DNA of 9,566 nucleotides from Hyphomicrobiaceae bacterium. GTDB lineage: Bacteria; Pseudomonadota; Alphaproteobacteria; Rhizobiales; MH13. The stretch spans positions 1 to 9,566 of the forward strand of contig JAGRKQ010000008.1 in assembly GCA_020442235.1 (NCBI GenBank), read 5' to 3'. A program made the position numbers and the translations under genes. This document shows, piece by piece, positions 1-6,355 of the stretch (its first letter is position 1; each line of letters starts with the position of its first letter). Under the pieces are notes generated by a model. That model was not told the origin of the DNA and made no database searches. It worked only from the letters and a program-made list of their open reading frames with translations.

Positions 1-769
1 GCCGCTTTTCTTCCTCGACTATTTCGCGACGGGACGCCTCGAAAACGGCATTGCCGAACGCGTAATCGCCGGGATCGCCGAGGGATGCAAGCAGGCCGGA
101 TGCGCGTTGATCGGCGGCGAGACGGCGGAAATGCCCGGCCTTTATTCTGGCGGCGACTACGATCTTGCCGGCTTCTCCGTCGGCGCAGTCGAACGCGACC
201 GGCTGCTGCCGCAGGGCAGCGTCACGCCCGGCGATGTCGTGCTCGGCCTCGGCTCTTCGGGGCTGCATTCCAACGGTTTCTCGCTGGTGCGCCGCATCGT
301 GGCGTCGCTTGGCCTTGGCTTTGACGACGACGCCCCCTTCGCGCCGGGCACCAGCCTGGGCGAAGCGCTGCTGGTGCCGACGCGCATCTATGTGAAGCCG
401 CTGCTTGCCGCTCTCAACGCCACCGGCCCGGCCATCAAGGCGCTGGCCCACATCACCGGCGGCGGCTTCGTGGAAAACCTGCCGCGCGTGCTGCCGGCAT
501 CGGTCGGCATCGAGATCGACCTTGAAAGCTTTCCCCTGCCCCCGGTCTTCTCCTGGCTGATGCGCGAAGGCGGCGTTGCCGAGCGCGAAATGCTGCGCAC
601 CTTCAACTGCGGCCTCGGCATGGCCATTGCCGTCGGTGCCGGCGAAGCCGAAGCGGTGATCGCCGCGCTTGAAGCGGCCGGCGAACCGGCGCGGATCGTC
701 GGGCGGATCACGGAGCGCGGCGCGCAAGCGGTGACCTTTGCCGGCACGCTCGGTGGAGCCTCGGCGTGA
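1..769 (+). CDS. purM: Phosphoribosylformylglycinamidine cyclo-ligase (AIR synthetase), 3' part
   Basis: This enzyme closes the imidazole ring by ATP-dependent conversion of FGAM to AIR, the fifth step of cytoplasmic de novo purine synthesis. The gene enters from the left edge. The open frame starts at base 2 and gives 255 residues before TGA at 767-769, against roughly 350 for the whole family, so about the first 100 residues lie outside the window. Visible family motifs, numbered from the window edge, are the [11 protein letters not shown] stretch (1-11), [10 protein letters not shown] (37-46), the loop [12 protein letters not shown] (83-94) and [12 protein letters not shown] (150-161) in the C-terminal PurM/AIRS domain. 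The frame is intact to the end. The stop overlaps the purN start by 4 nt, so the two are probably translationally coupled in one operon. Identification is firm. Confidence 0.96.
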   Translation, partial: PLFFLDYFATGRLENGIAERVIAGIAEGCKQAGCALIGGETAEMPGLYSGGDYDLAGFSVGAVERDRLLPQGSVTPGDVVLGLGSSGLHSNGFSLVRRIVASLGLGFDDDAPFAPGTSLGEALLVPTRIYVKPLLAALNATGPAIKALAHITGGGFVENLPRVLPASVGIEIDLESFPLPPVFSWLMREGGVAEREMLRTFNCGLGMAIAVGAGEAEAVIAALEAAGEPARIVGRITERGAQAVTFAGTLGGASA

Positions 770-1401
770 AGAAACGCGTCGGCATCCTGATTTCCGGGCG
801 CGGCTCCAACATGCGCGCCTTGGTTGAGGCTGCCAAAGCCCCGGACTACCCGGCGGAGATCGCGCTCATCCTTTCCAACCGGCCGGATGCGGCCGGGCTT
901 GACTATGCCCGCACCGAGGGCATTCCCGCTGCCGTCGTCGACCACAAGCCGTTCCGCAAGGATCGCGAAGGCTTCGAGCGCACCATGCAGGCAGCGCTGG
1001 AATCGCATGGTGTGGAGATCGTCGCACTGGCCGGTTTCATGCGTCTTGTGACGCCCTGGTTCGTTGAGCAGTGGCATGACCGGCTGATCAACATTCACCC
1101 GGCGCTGCTGCCCTCCTTCAAGGGGCTCGACACCCATCAGCGGGCGATCGATGCCGGGGTGAAACTGCATGGCGCCACCGTTCATCTGGTGCGCGCGGAA
1201 ATGGACGAAGGTCCGATCCTGATGCAGGGCGCGGTGCCGGTGCTGCCGGACGACAGCGAGGAAACGCTGGCCGCGCGGGTGCTCGCCGTGGAGCACCGGA
1301 TCTATCCGCAGGCACTGGCGCTTCTGTGCTCGGACGCGGTGACGGTCGAGGGCCTGCGGGCGAAAACGCCGGTCGCCGACCAGCCGCCGCTCATTGCCTG
1401 A
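766..1401 (+). CDS. purN: Phosphoribosylglycinamide formyltransferase (GAR transformylase)
   Basis: This enzyme transfers a formyl group from 10-formyltetrahydrofolate to GAR, the third step of purine synthesis. The product has 211 residues, a normal length. The N-terminal phosphate-binding loop is ISGRGSNM (residues 9-16). The catalytic set of the family is present: Asn109 and His111 in [13 protein letters not shown], and Asp147 in AEMDEGPI. The start is GTG at 766, whose last three bases plus the next form the overlap with the purM stop (GTGA). A purine-rich GGTGGAG at 752-758 sits at ribosome-binding distance inside purM. The purM-purN pairing supports the call. A weak hairpin with a pyrimidine-rich tail follows at 1454-1480. 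The gene beyond is convergent. Confidence 0.97.
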   Translation: MKKRVGILISGRGSNMRALVEAAKAPDYPAEIALILSNRPDAAGLDYARTEGIPAAVVDHKPFRKDREGFERTMQAALESHGVEIVALAGFMRLVTPWFVEQWHDRLINIHPALLPSFKGLDTHQRAIDAGVKLHGATVHLVRAEMDEGPILMQGAVPVLPDDSEETLAARVLAVEHRIYPQALALLCSDAVTVEGLRAKTPVADQPPLIA

Positions 1402-1426
1402 GCAGGTTCGGACTGCTTCACGTTCC

Positions 1427-1549
1427 GATTCAGGATGAAGCGTTGCGCAAAGGGCCGCCCTGCCGGCGGCGCGTCTTTCTTCCGCGGTTTTGATTCAACC
1501 ACCTCAGAGATTGAATCCGATTCCGCTTTACCTCTTAATGCCCTGATTC
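1427..1549. other. Cluster of five GANTC (CcrM-type) sites between convergent genes
   Basis: The intergenic stretch 1402-1550 lies between the 3' ends of purN and the molybdopterin oxidoreductase gene. It contains GATTC at 1427, 1492, 1519 and 1545 and GAATC at 1513. Two of these form an inverted pair, GATTCAA at 1492-1498 and TTGAATC at 1511-1517. The octamer TCCGATTC occurs at both 1424-1431 and 1516-1523. A 6-bp dyad, gcttca/tgaagc, is at 1415-1420 and 1436-1441. GANTC is the target of the cell-cycle DNA methyltransferase CcrM in alphaproteobacteria. A hand scan found only about six further sites in the other 9.4 kb. Whether the cluster is functional or a copy of a dispersed intergenic repeat cannot be decided here. 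Confidence 0.6.
1454..1480 (+). terminator. Possible Rho-independent terminator of purM-purN
   Basis: A 6-bp GC stem, gccgcc (1454-1459) and ggcggc (1465-1470), has a 5-nt loop and is followed by gcgtctttct, which is T-rich but interrupted. It lies 52 nt after the purN stop. The stem is short and the T-tract weak, so this is tentative. Confidence 0.35.
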
Positions 1550-1550
1550 A

Positions 1551-3617
1551 TCAGGAAGAAATCACTTCAACTCCCACGGCCGCATCGTGGAAGGCGGCGC
1601 CGCCATAAGGGGCTACGGCATCGTCGCCAATGAGGGTGTTGATGCCTTCTCCCCCCTCGAAATCGCCGTTCGACCACAGCCCTTCGACGATCAACGTCCC
1701 CGGCTTTGCCCCATCGAAGAGCTTCGCCCTCACAACAACTGATCCACGCCGGTTGAAGAGTTTCACCCGCAGTCCATCGGCGATGCCGAGGCGTGTCGCA
1801 TCCTCAGGGTGAAGGCGCACGCAGGGCCCGGTCTCGCGCTGCCGCGAGGTCGGCGTCTCGTTGAAGGAGGTGTTGAGGAAGTGATGCGCCGGCGGCGTCA
1901 CCAGCCGGAAGGGATGGGCCTCTTCAGTCGCCTCGCGCACCTCCCAATGATCGGGCAAGGCCGGCATGGACTGCCACGGACCCATCGGCCCGTCATTGGG
2001 CGCCTTCACCCGCGACCAGTCCGGCTTGAAGCGGAAACGGCCATCGGGAAAGGCAAAACCGGAGAGATAATGCGCCGTCTCGAAATCGGGCTGGCAGTCG
2101 ATCTCGCCGGTTGCCTTCAACTGCTCGATCCCGCCGAAGCCGGAGTTTTTCAGCATCCAGTCGATGTGCTCGGCCGGGGTCATCCGGTTGCCCTTGTGGG
2201 TGCAGCCCAGACGCTCGGCCAGCGCGGTGATGACGGCATGGTTCTCGCGCGGACCCTGCGGCGGCTCCACAACCCTGGGTCCATGCAGGAGATATTGGTG
2301 TCCCCCGCCCTTGTAGATGTCCTCATGCTCCAGAAACATCGTTGCCGGCAGCACGATATCGGCCATTCTGGCGGTGTCGGTCATCACCTGCTCGTGCACG
2401 GCAACGAATAGATCCTCCCGCGCAAAACCCGCCTTCACCTTGCGGTGCTCAGGGGCAACGACCATCGGGTTGGTGTTCTGGATCAACATCGCTGTGACGG
2501 GCGGACCGCCGCGCAGGGCCTGCCTGTCGCCGGTCAGGATCGCACCGATGCGCGACTGGTCGAGCATCCGCACCTTCGGGTCGCGCCGGTCCGCGCCCTC
2601 GATCATCAGCTTGTTCAGCGGGTAGATGGCGCCGTTGTTGTGAAAGGCCCCGCCCCCCTCATGCTGGAAGGCGCCGCTGACCACGGCGATGGAGGTGGCC
2701 GCATGCATGGCGACGACACCGTTGCGCTGGCGGGTGAAGCCGTAACCGAGGCGCAGGAAGGTCTTTTTTGTCGTCCCGATGAGGCGGGCAAAGGCTTCGA
2801 TCTCTTCCACCGGAAGCCCGGTGATCGCCGCGGCCCACTCAGGCGTGCGCGAACGAAGATGCGCTTCCAGCTCGTCCGGAACATCGGCATAGCGGGCAAG
2901 ATAGTCCCGGTCGGCGTGGCCATCGCGAAAGAGGATGTGCATCACCGCGCAGGCGAGCGCGCCATCCGTTCCCGGTCTGAGGCAGAGCCCGAGATCGGCC
3001 TGACGCATGGTCTCGGTGCGGTAGACATCGACGACGACGATCTTCGCGCCGCGCGCCTTGCGGGCGGCAACGGCATGGCTGAGGACGTTGATCTGCGTCG
3101 CCGCAGCATTGGTGCCCCAGATGACAATGCAGTCCGACTTGGCCATCTCGCGCGGGTCGGGCCCGGCAAGACGTCCCGTTCCGGCGATGTAGCCGGTCCA
3201 GGCCATGTTGGTGCAGATCGTATCGAACTGACCGGAATAGCGTTTTTCATGCCGCAGGCGATGGATGCCGTCGCGCTGCACCAGCCCCATGGTTCCGGCG
3301 AAATAATAGGGCCAGACCGCCTCCGACCCGTGCACGGACTCGGCCTTATCGAAGGCCTCGGCGATGCGGTCCAGCGCCTCGTCCCAGCCGATTGCGGCAA
3401 ACTGGCCGGAGCCTTTCGGGCCGGTTCTTGCGAGCGGCGTCAACAGCCGCTCTGGATGATAGAGCCGCTCGGAATAGCGCGCGACCTTGGCGCAGATGAC
3501 CCCTGCCGTATAGGCATTGTCGCGCCGCCCCTTGAGGCGGGAAACGCGCCCGTCATCGTCCGTCAGCACCTCAAGGGCACAGGTCGAGGGACAATCGTGC
3601 GGACAGGCGGTGCGCAT
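1551..3617 (-). CDS. Molybdopterin (bis-MGD) oxidoreductase, DMSO reductase family, [4Fe-4S] type
   Basis: This is a catalytic subunit of the large Mo/W-bisMGD family; the substrate is not recognisable. With the start at 3617 it has 688 residues. An N-terminal [4Fe-4S] motif CPHDCPSTC gives Cys5, Cys9 and Cys13, and Cys42 in VICAKV completes it. The central catalytic domain includes TICTNMAWTGYIAG and IVIWGTNAAATQ. By its position relative to the RVCH motif of formate dehydrogenases, Cys135 in TICT could be the molybdenum ligand (inference). The molybdopterin dinucleotide-binding domain occupies about 574-688, with HHFLNTSFNETP near its start. No Tat signal is visible, so it is probably cytoplasmic. 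No electron-transfer or membrane subunit lies beside it. Starts: ATG 3617 has AGGA 8 nt upstream; ATG 3644 (nine residues longer) and TTG 3689 are alternatives. Family firm, role unknown. Confidence 0.9.
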   Translation of the reverse strand: MRTACPHDCPSTCALEVLTDDDGRVSRLKGRRDNAYTAGVICAKVARYSERLYHPERLLTPLARTGPKGSGQFAAIGWDEALDRIAEAFDKAESVHGSEAVWPYYFAGTMGLVQRDGIHRLRHEKRYSGQFDTICTNMAWTGYIAGTGRLAGPDPREMAKSDCIVIWGTNAAATQINVLSHAVAARKARGAKIVVVDVYRTETMRQADLGLCLRPGTDGALACAVMHILFRDGHADRDYLARYADVPDELEAHLRSRTPEWAAAITGLPVEEIEAFARLIGTTKKTFLRLGYGFTRQRNGVVAMHAATSIAVVSGAFQHEGGGAFHNNGAIYPLNKLMIEGADRRDPKVRMLDQSRIGAILTGDRQALRGGPPVTAMLIQNTNPMVVAPEHRKVKAGFAREDLFVAVHEQVMTDTARMADIVLPATMFLEHEDIYKGGGHQYLLHGPRVVEPPQGPRENHAVITALAERLGCTHKGNRMTPAEHIDWMLKNSGFGGIEQLKATGEIDCQPDFETAHYLSGFAFPDGRFRFKPDWSRVKAPNDGPMGPWQSMPALPDHWEVREATEEAHPFRLVTPPAHHFLNTSFNETPTSRQRETGPCVRLHPEDATRLGIADGLRVKLFNRRGSVVVRAKLFDGAKPGTLIVEGLWSNGDFEGGEGINTLIGDDAVAPYGGAAFHDAAVGVEVISS

Positions 3618-3690
3618 GGGTATGATCCTGTAGCGGCGGGCCATCTGCCCTTGCCTCGCAGGCTTAGCACCGCCGCCGCCACGCGGCAAA

Positions 3691-3729
3691 AGGGCGAAAC
3701 GGAAACGGCGCCGGATCGCTCCGGCGCCG
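3691..3729 (-). terminator. Rho-independent terminator after the YHYH gene (repeat copy 1)
   Basis: A perfect 10-bp inverted repeat, CGGCGCCGGA at 3706-3715 and its complement at 3720-3729, closes a TCGC loop (3716-3719). Read on the minus strand it starts 15 nt after the YHYH stop and is followed by TTTCCGTTTCGCCCT (3705-3691). It lies between the YHYH gene and the molybdopterin oxidoreductase gene and should separate their transcription. The same hairpin recurs at 4997-5020. Confidence 0.75.
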
Positions 3730-3744
3730 CCCGGATTTCACCCC

Positions 3745-4845
3745 TCAGCGCGCAGCATCGAAGGGAAGGCGCGGACCCGCACCCTGACGCGGTCCGCCAC
3801 CGAACGCGCCGGGACCGCGCGGGCCTCCTGCGGGCCCAAAACCGGGCCGCCCGTCCCGTCGGCCCTGCCGGGGGCCTCGCGCCTCGCCGCCGCCCGGTCC
3901 ACGCTTGGCAAAGCTCGAATCCGGCGCCCCCATGAAGCATCGCGGAATGAATGGATAGCTTGCCGTGATGACGTAGTAATAGGTTCCTTCGGGATATTCC
4001 GGCGTCACGCCGGTGCGCCCGTTGCATTCATCGAGCGAGCCGGCTCCGGCGACGTAGACGAAATCCTCCTCGAAGGTGCCGTCATACCGCCCGCCAGGCC
4101 CGGACGGCCTTGTCCCGGAACGCAGGCGGTAGCTGGAGCGCATCTCCGTCAAGGCGCTCGAAGGGTTAGCGGCATCGGCATAGGCCATCGGTCCGTAGAT
4201 CGGGAAACCATCGGCGGCGTAACCGATCAGCGTCGGCCGACCCGATGCGCTGAGGCGACGGTAAAGCGTCTCAGGAAGCGCATGGTAATGATACGCGCCA
4301 TTGGGCTGGACATGGGCATTGTTGGCATCAAGGCCGAGATTGGGCGCGCGCGTTCCAAACGCCTCATAGCGCCAGCCCGACCGGCGGTCATTGTTCCAGA
4401 ATTCCGCCGTCGATGGGTCGAAGACCACGCCGTTGAGCGCAACGCCGAAAACATAGCCCTGATAGGGCCGCACACCCCCGCTTACCCTTGGCTGTGCCGG
4501 AACACTGAACCGGTAGCGTTGCGTTGAAATTGCGTTGGGGTTGTTGGCATTGGGAAAGCGGCCGGTCGAATGATCCGGCAGGCCATCGGCGGAAATGATC
4601 CGGGTGCGCCCATCGGAAGACACCTGAACCGTTGCCGAGGCTTCCGCTGCATCCACCAGCAAGGTTTCAAACAGCTCTTCCAGCAGCGTGTGGTCTTCTT
4701 CCAGATCCGCCGCGCCGGTCGCGGCAACCACTTCATCGGGGGTTCCATGCGCATGGGCCGGCAGCGGCGCCAGGCCAATCGCCAGGGCGATCGCAACGAT
4801 CGGCATGGCCGCCGGAACGGCCGAACAGGCAGGTTTCTCGTTCAT
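3745..4845 (-). CDS. Exported YHYH-domain protein with Gly/Pro/Arg-rich C-terminal tail
   Basis: The product is 366 residues with ATG at 4845, preceded by a purine-rich GAGGGAAG. A Sec signal peptide is visible: a weakly charged start, a hydrophobic stretch at about 14-28, and a probable cleavage site after PAHA (29-32). It should act outside the cytoplasm. The YHYH domain (about 80-312) has the naming motif YHYH at 185-188 in NGAYHYHALPE, GYAADGFPIYGPM (208-220), LDECNG (271-276) and the closing SYPFIPRCFMG (296-306). The biochemical role of YHYH proteins is not established; histidine-based metal binding is only a guess. Residues 314-366 form a low-complexity tail rich in Gly, Pro and Arg. 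The same frame stays open upstream to ATG 4938, which has AGAGGA close by and would add 31 residues with an LAAC sequence resembling a lipobox. Terminator hairpins lie on both sides. Confidence 0.88.
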   Translation of the reverse strand: MNEKPACSAVPAAMPIVAIALAIGLAPLPAHAHGTPDEVVAATGAADLEEDHTLLEELFETLLVDAAEASATVQVSSDGRTRIISADGLPDHSTGRFPNANNPNAISTQRYRFSVPAQPRVSGGVRPYQGYVFGVALNGVVFDPSTAEFWNNDRRSGWRYEAFGTRAPNLGLDANNAHVQPNGAYHYHALPETLYRRLSASGRPTLIGYAADGFPIYGPMAYADAANPSSALTEMRSSYRLRSGTRPSGPGGRYDGTFEEDFVYVAGAGSLDECNGRTGVTPEYPEGTYYYVITASYPFIPRCFMGAPDSSFAKRGPGGGEARGPRQGRRDGRPGFGPAGGPRGPGAFGGGPRQGAGPRLPFDAAR

Positions 4846-4866
4846 CGGTCTTCCCTCATCTTTTTT

Positions 4867-4897
4867 GCATGAACGCATTGTGCTGACGGGTTCATGC
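4867..4897. promoter_or_regulatory. 8-bp dyad in the YHYH gene leader (possible operator)
   Basis: GCATGAAC (4867-4874) and GTTCATGC (4890-4897) are perfect inverted repeats separated by 15 nt. The core hexamer GTTCAT or its complement recurs at 4840, 4933 and 4964, all within about 130 bp upstream of or at the YHYH start. On the minus strand the dyad is followed by six A, so it is not a terminator. It could be an operator or an RNA hairpin in the leader. No known regulator is assigned. Confidence 0.35.
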
Positions 4898-4953
4898 TCG
4901 CTGCATGCCGCAAGGGAAGCCAATGAAAGGATGTTCATATTCCTCTTTTGTTC

Positions 4954-4982
4954 GTTACAAGCCGTTCATGTTGGATTGTCGA
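4954..4982 (-). promoter_or_regulatory. Predicted sigma-70-like promoter for the YHYH gene
   Basis: Reading the minus strand, TCGACA (4982-4977; 5 of 6 with TTGACA) is followed by a 17-nt spacer and TGTAAC (4959-4954; 4 of 6 with TATAAT). Transcription would begin near 4947. That leaves about 100 nt of leader to ATG 4845 and fewer than 10 nt to ATG 4938, favouring the downstream start. A GTTCAT hexamer (4964-4969) lies in the spacer. It sits just past the ndk terminator. Confidence 0.45.
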
Positions 4983-4990
4983 GACAGCAT

Positions 4991-5022
4991 AAAAAACGGC
5001 GCCGGATCGCTCCGGCGCCGTT
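4991..5022 (-). terminator. Rho-independent terminator of ndk (repeat copy 2)
   Basis: A 12-bp perfect stem (4995-5006 with 5011-5022) around a TCGC loop (5007-5010) is followed on the minus strand by an uninterrupted T run ending at 4991. It starts 24 nt after the ndk stop. Its core of 27 nt (4994-5020) is identical to 3703-3729 behind the YHYH gene. Confidence 0.9.
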
Positions 5023-5046
5023 GAAAAGAAGAGGCTTTGCTGTGGT

Positions 5047-5469
5047 TCAGCCGACGAGTTCGATGCCGGCGAACCAGTAGGCGATCTCGATGGCGGCCGT
5101 TTCCGGGGCATCGGAGCCATGGACGGAATTTTCGCCGATGGAGAGGGCGAATTCCTTGCGGATCGTGCCTTCGGCCGCTTCGGCCGGGTTGGTCGCGCCC
5201 ATGACTTCGCGGTTGCGGGCGATGGCGTTCTCGCCTTCCAGAACCTGCACGATGGTCGGGCCGGAGGACATGAATTCGCACAGTTCGTCGAAGAACGGGC
5301 GCGCCTTGTGGACGGCGTAGAAGCCCTCAGCCTGACGGCGCGACATCCACACGCGCTTGGAAGCGACGACGCGCAGTCCGGCGGCCTCCAGCTTGGCGGT
5401 GATCTGGCCCGTCAGATTGCGGCGGGTCGCATCCGGCTTGATCATGGAGAAGGTGCGTTCAAGTGCCAT
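5047..5469 (-). CDS. ndk: Nucleoside diphosphate kinase
   Basis: This cytoplasmic enzyme transfers the terminal phosphate of ATP to (d)NDPs through a phosphohistidine and so balances NTP and dNTP pools. The product has 140 residues, the standard bacterial length. It begins [18 protein letters not shown] with the conserved Lys11. The signature GENSVHGSD carries the phosphorylated His117, and the usual C-terminal IAYWF is present. ATG 5469 fits the family start exactly and is preceded by AGGGA. The reading frame stays open upstream, but a longer start would add residues foreign to the family. It is transcribed from a good promoter at 5513-5541 and ends in a strong terminator at 4991-5022, so it is probably monocistronic. 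Confidence 0.98.
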   Translation of the reverse strand: MALERTFSMIKPDATRRNLTGQITAKLEAAGLRVVASKRVWMSRRQAEGFYAVHKARPFFDELCEFMSSGPTIVQVLEGENAIARNREVMGATNPAEAAEGTIRKEFALSIGENSVHGSDAPETAAIEIAYWFAGIELVG

Positions 5470-5512
5470 TTTGGCTTTATCCCTGTTTTGGTTCTGGCTC
5501 GGGGTCGCGCGG

Positions 5513-5541
5513 CTTATACGCGGGGGCGATGACACCTTCAA
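5513..5541 (-). promoter_or_regulatory. Predicted sigma-70-like promoter of ndk
   Basis: On the minus strand, TTGAAG (5541-5536; 4 of 6) is followed by a 17-nt spacer and TATAAG (5518-5513; 5 of 6 with TATAAT). The start of transcription would be near 5506, giving a leader of about 37 nt to ATG 5469 that includes the AGGGA ribosome-binding site. Confidence 0.6.
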
Positions 5542-5594
5542 GGCGTCGGCTGCAAGGCTTGGGCTGCAGGGTGTCGATGCGCAAGCCCTTGGCT

Positions 5595-6263
5595 TCAGGG
5601 GCGCCCGCCATTGATCGCCATCACCCGCCGATACCAGTCCAGCACCGGATCGCCCGGCTCGAACAGTTCCAGATCGGAAACCTTCATCGGCCAGGTCAGT
5701 GTGCCGGCGAGAATGAAATCGGCAAAGAGCGGCGCTTCCCCGCCCATGAAGGCTGCGCGCTTCAGATGCGCGCGCAGGGGATCGAGACTGGCCTGGAAAG
5801 CCGGCAGGCGCTCCTCGCGGCCGGCCTGCTTTTCCTCCAGCGTCACGCCCTTGAACCAGCCCTCGCGGCTCTGGCGGAAATAGGTCTTGTCGGCCTCGGA
5901 GAGGATCGCATGGATGTCGGCAACGACGAGGCCGACGATCTGCGGGTGCAGCGTGCCGGTCACCCAGCTTTCAACGAAGCGCGACAGCCGGCGCCCGCCA
6001 TCTCCGCCGAAGAGCGCCGGCCGGTCGGGATAGGTCTCTTCCAGATATTCGGCGATGGCAAAGCTGTCGCGGACGATGGCCTCGCCATCGACGAGGACAG
6101 GCACCGAGGTCTGCCCGCCGCCGAGTATGGCCGGAATTTCGGTGAACCGCGTCGGGCAGGTCTCGAAGGCGAGCCCCTTGTGCGCCAGGGCAAGGCGGAT
6201 GCGCCAGGTGTATGGCGAGAAGCGGCGTTCGCGGTCTTCGCCGCACAATTCGTAAAGCTGCAT
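5595..6263 (-). CDS. Glutathione S-transferase family protein (beta-etherase/LigE-like N-domain)
   Basis: This is probably a cytoplasmic glutathione-dependent transferase or reductase; the substrate is unknown. The product has 222 residues, normal for a GST. The N-terminal thioredoxin-fold domain (about 1-83) shows [16 protein letters not shown] (15-30), where Ser16 is at the usual glutathione-activating position, the cis-proline motif SVPVL (53-57, Pro55) and the glutathione-contacting Asp66-Ser67 in [13 protein letters not shown]. The FSPY-W-R-ALAHKGL pattern resembles the LigE beta-etherase branch, but many such proteins have no link to lignin. The helical C-terminal domain (about 90-222) is complete. 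ATG 6263 follows a strong AAGGGGGG element; the frame open further upstream lacks family similarity. It lies upstream of ndk on the same strand, but ndk has its own promoter. The ABC-F gene diverges from it 92 bp away. Confidence 0.9.
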   Translation of the reverse strand: MQLYELCGEDRERRFSPYTWRIRLALAHKGLAFETCPTRFTEIPAILGGGQTSVPVLVDGEAIVRDSFAIAEYLEETYPDRPALFGGDGGRRLSRFVESWVTGTLHPQIVGLVVADIHAILSEADKTYFRQSREGWFKGVTLEEKQAGREERLPAFQASLDPLRAHLKRAAFMGGEAPLFADFILAGTLTWPMKVSDLELFEPGDPVLDWYRRVMAINGGRP

Positions 6264-6355
6264 GGATACCCCCCTTGTCAGACCGAGGGGAGCATGGGCG
6301 CGTGCCGACCGCAAGCGATGGACGCCCGCGCGGACCCGTGATACCGCGCTCGCCC

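Noticed and set aside
388..1296. A 302-codon minus-strand frame across purM and purN
   Set aside because: It overlaps two firmly identified genes antisense, has no motif and ends within purM; shadow frame.
1542..1555. Small hairpin CCTGA-TTCA-TCAGG at the end of the molybdopterin oxidoreductase gene
   Set aside because: Only a 5-bp stem, it overlaps the stop codon and no T-run follows on the minus strand, so it is not supported as a terminator.
2445..3935. A 496-codon open frame on the plus strand, antisense to the molybdopterin oxidoreductase gene
   Set aside because: The minus-strand product has clear Fe-S and MGD-domain motifs. The plus-strand translation has no recognisable motif and is the usual antisense open frame in GC-rich coding DNA.
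5553..5591. Imperfect dyad (caaggcttg with caagcccttg) between the GST and ndk genes
   Set aside because: It has a 9-bp stem with a bulge and a 20-nt loop but no T-tract; not enough for a terminator, and the ndk promoter follows directly.
6275..6303. TTGTCA as a -35 for the ABC-F gene
   Set aside because: No acceptable -10 is found at 16-18 nt downstream.
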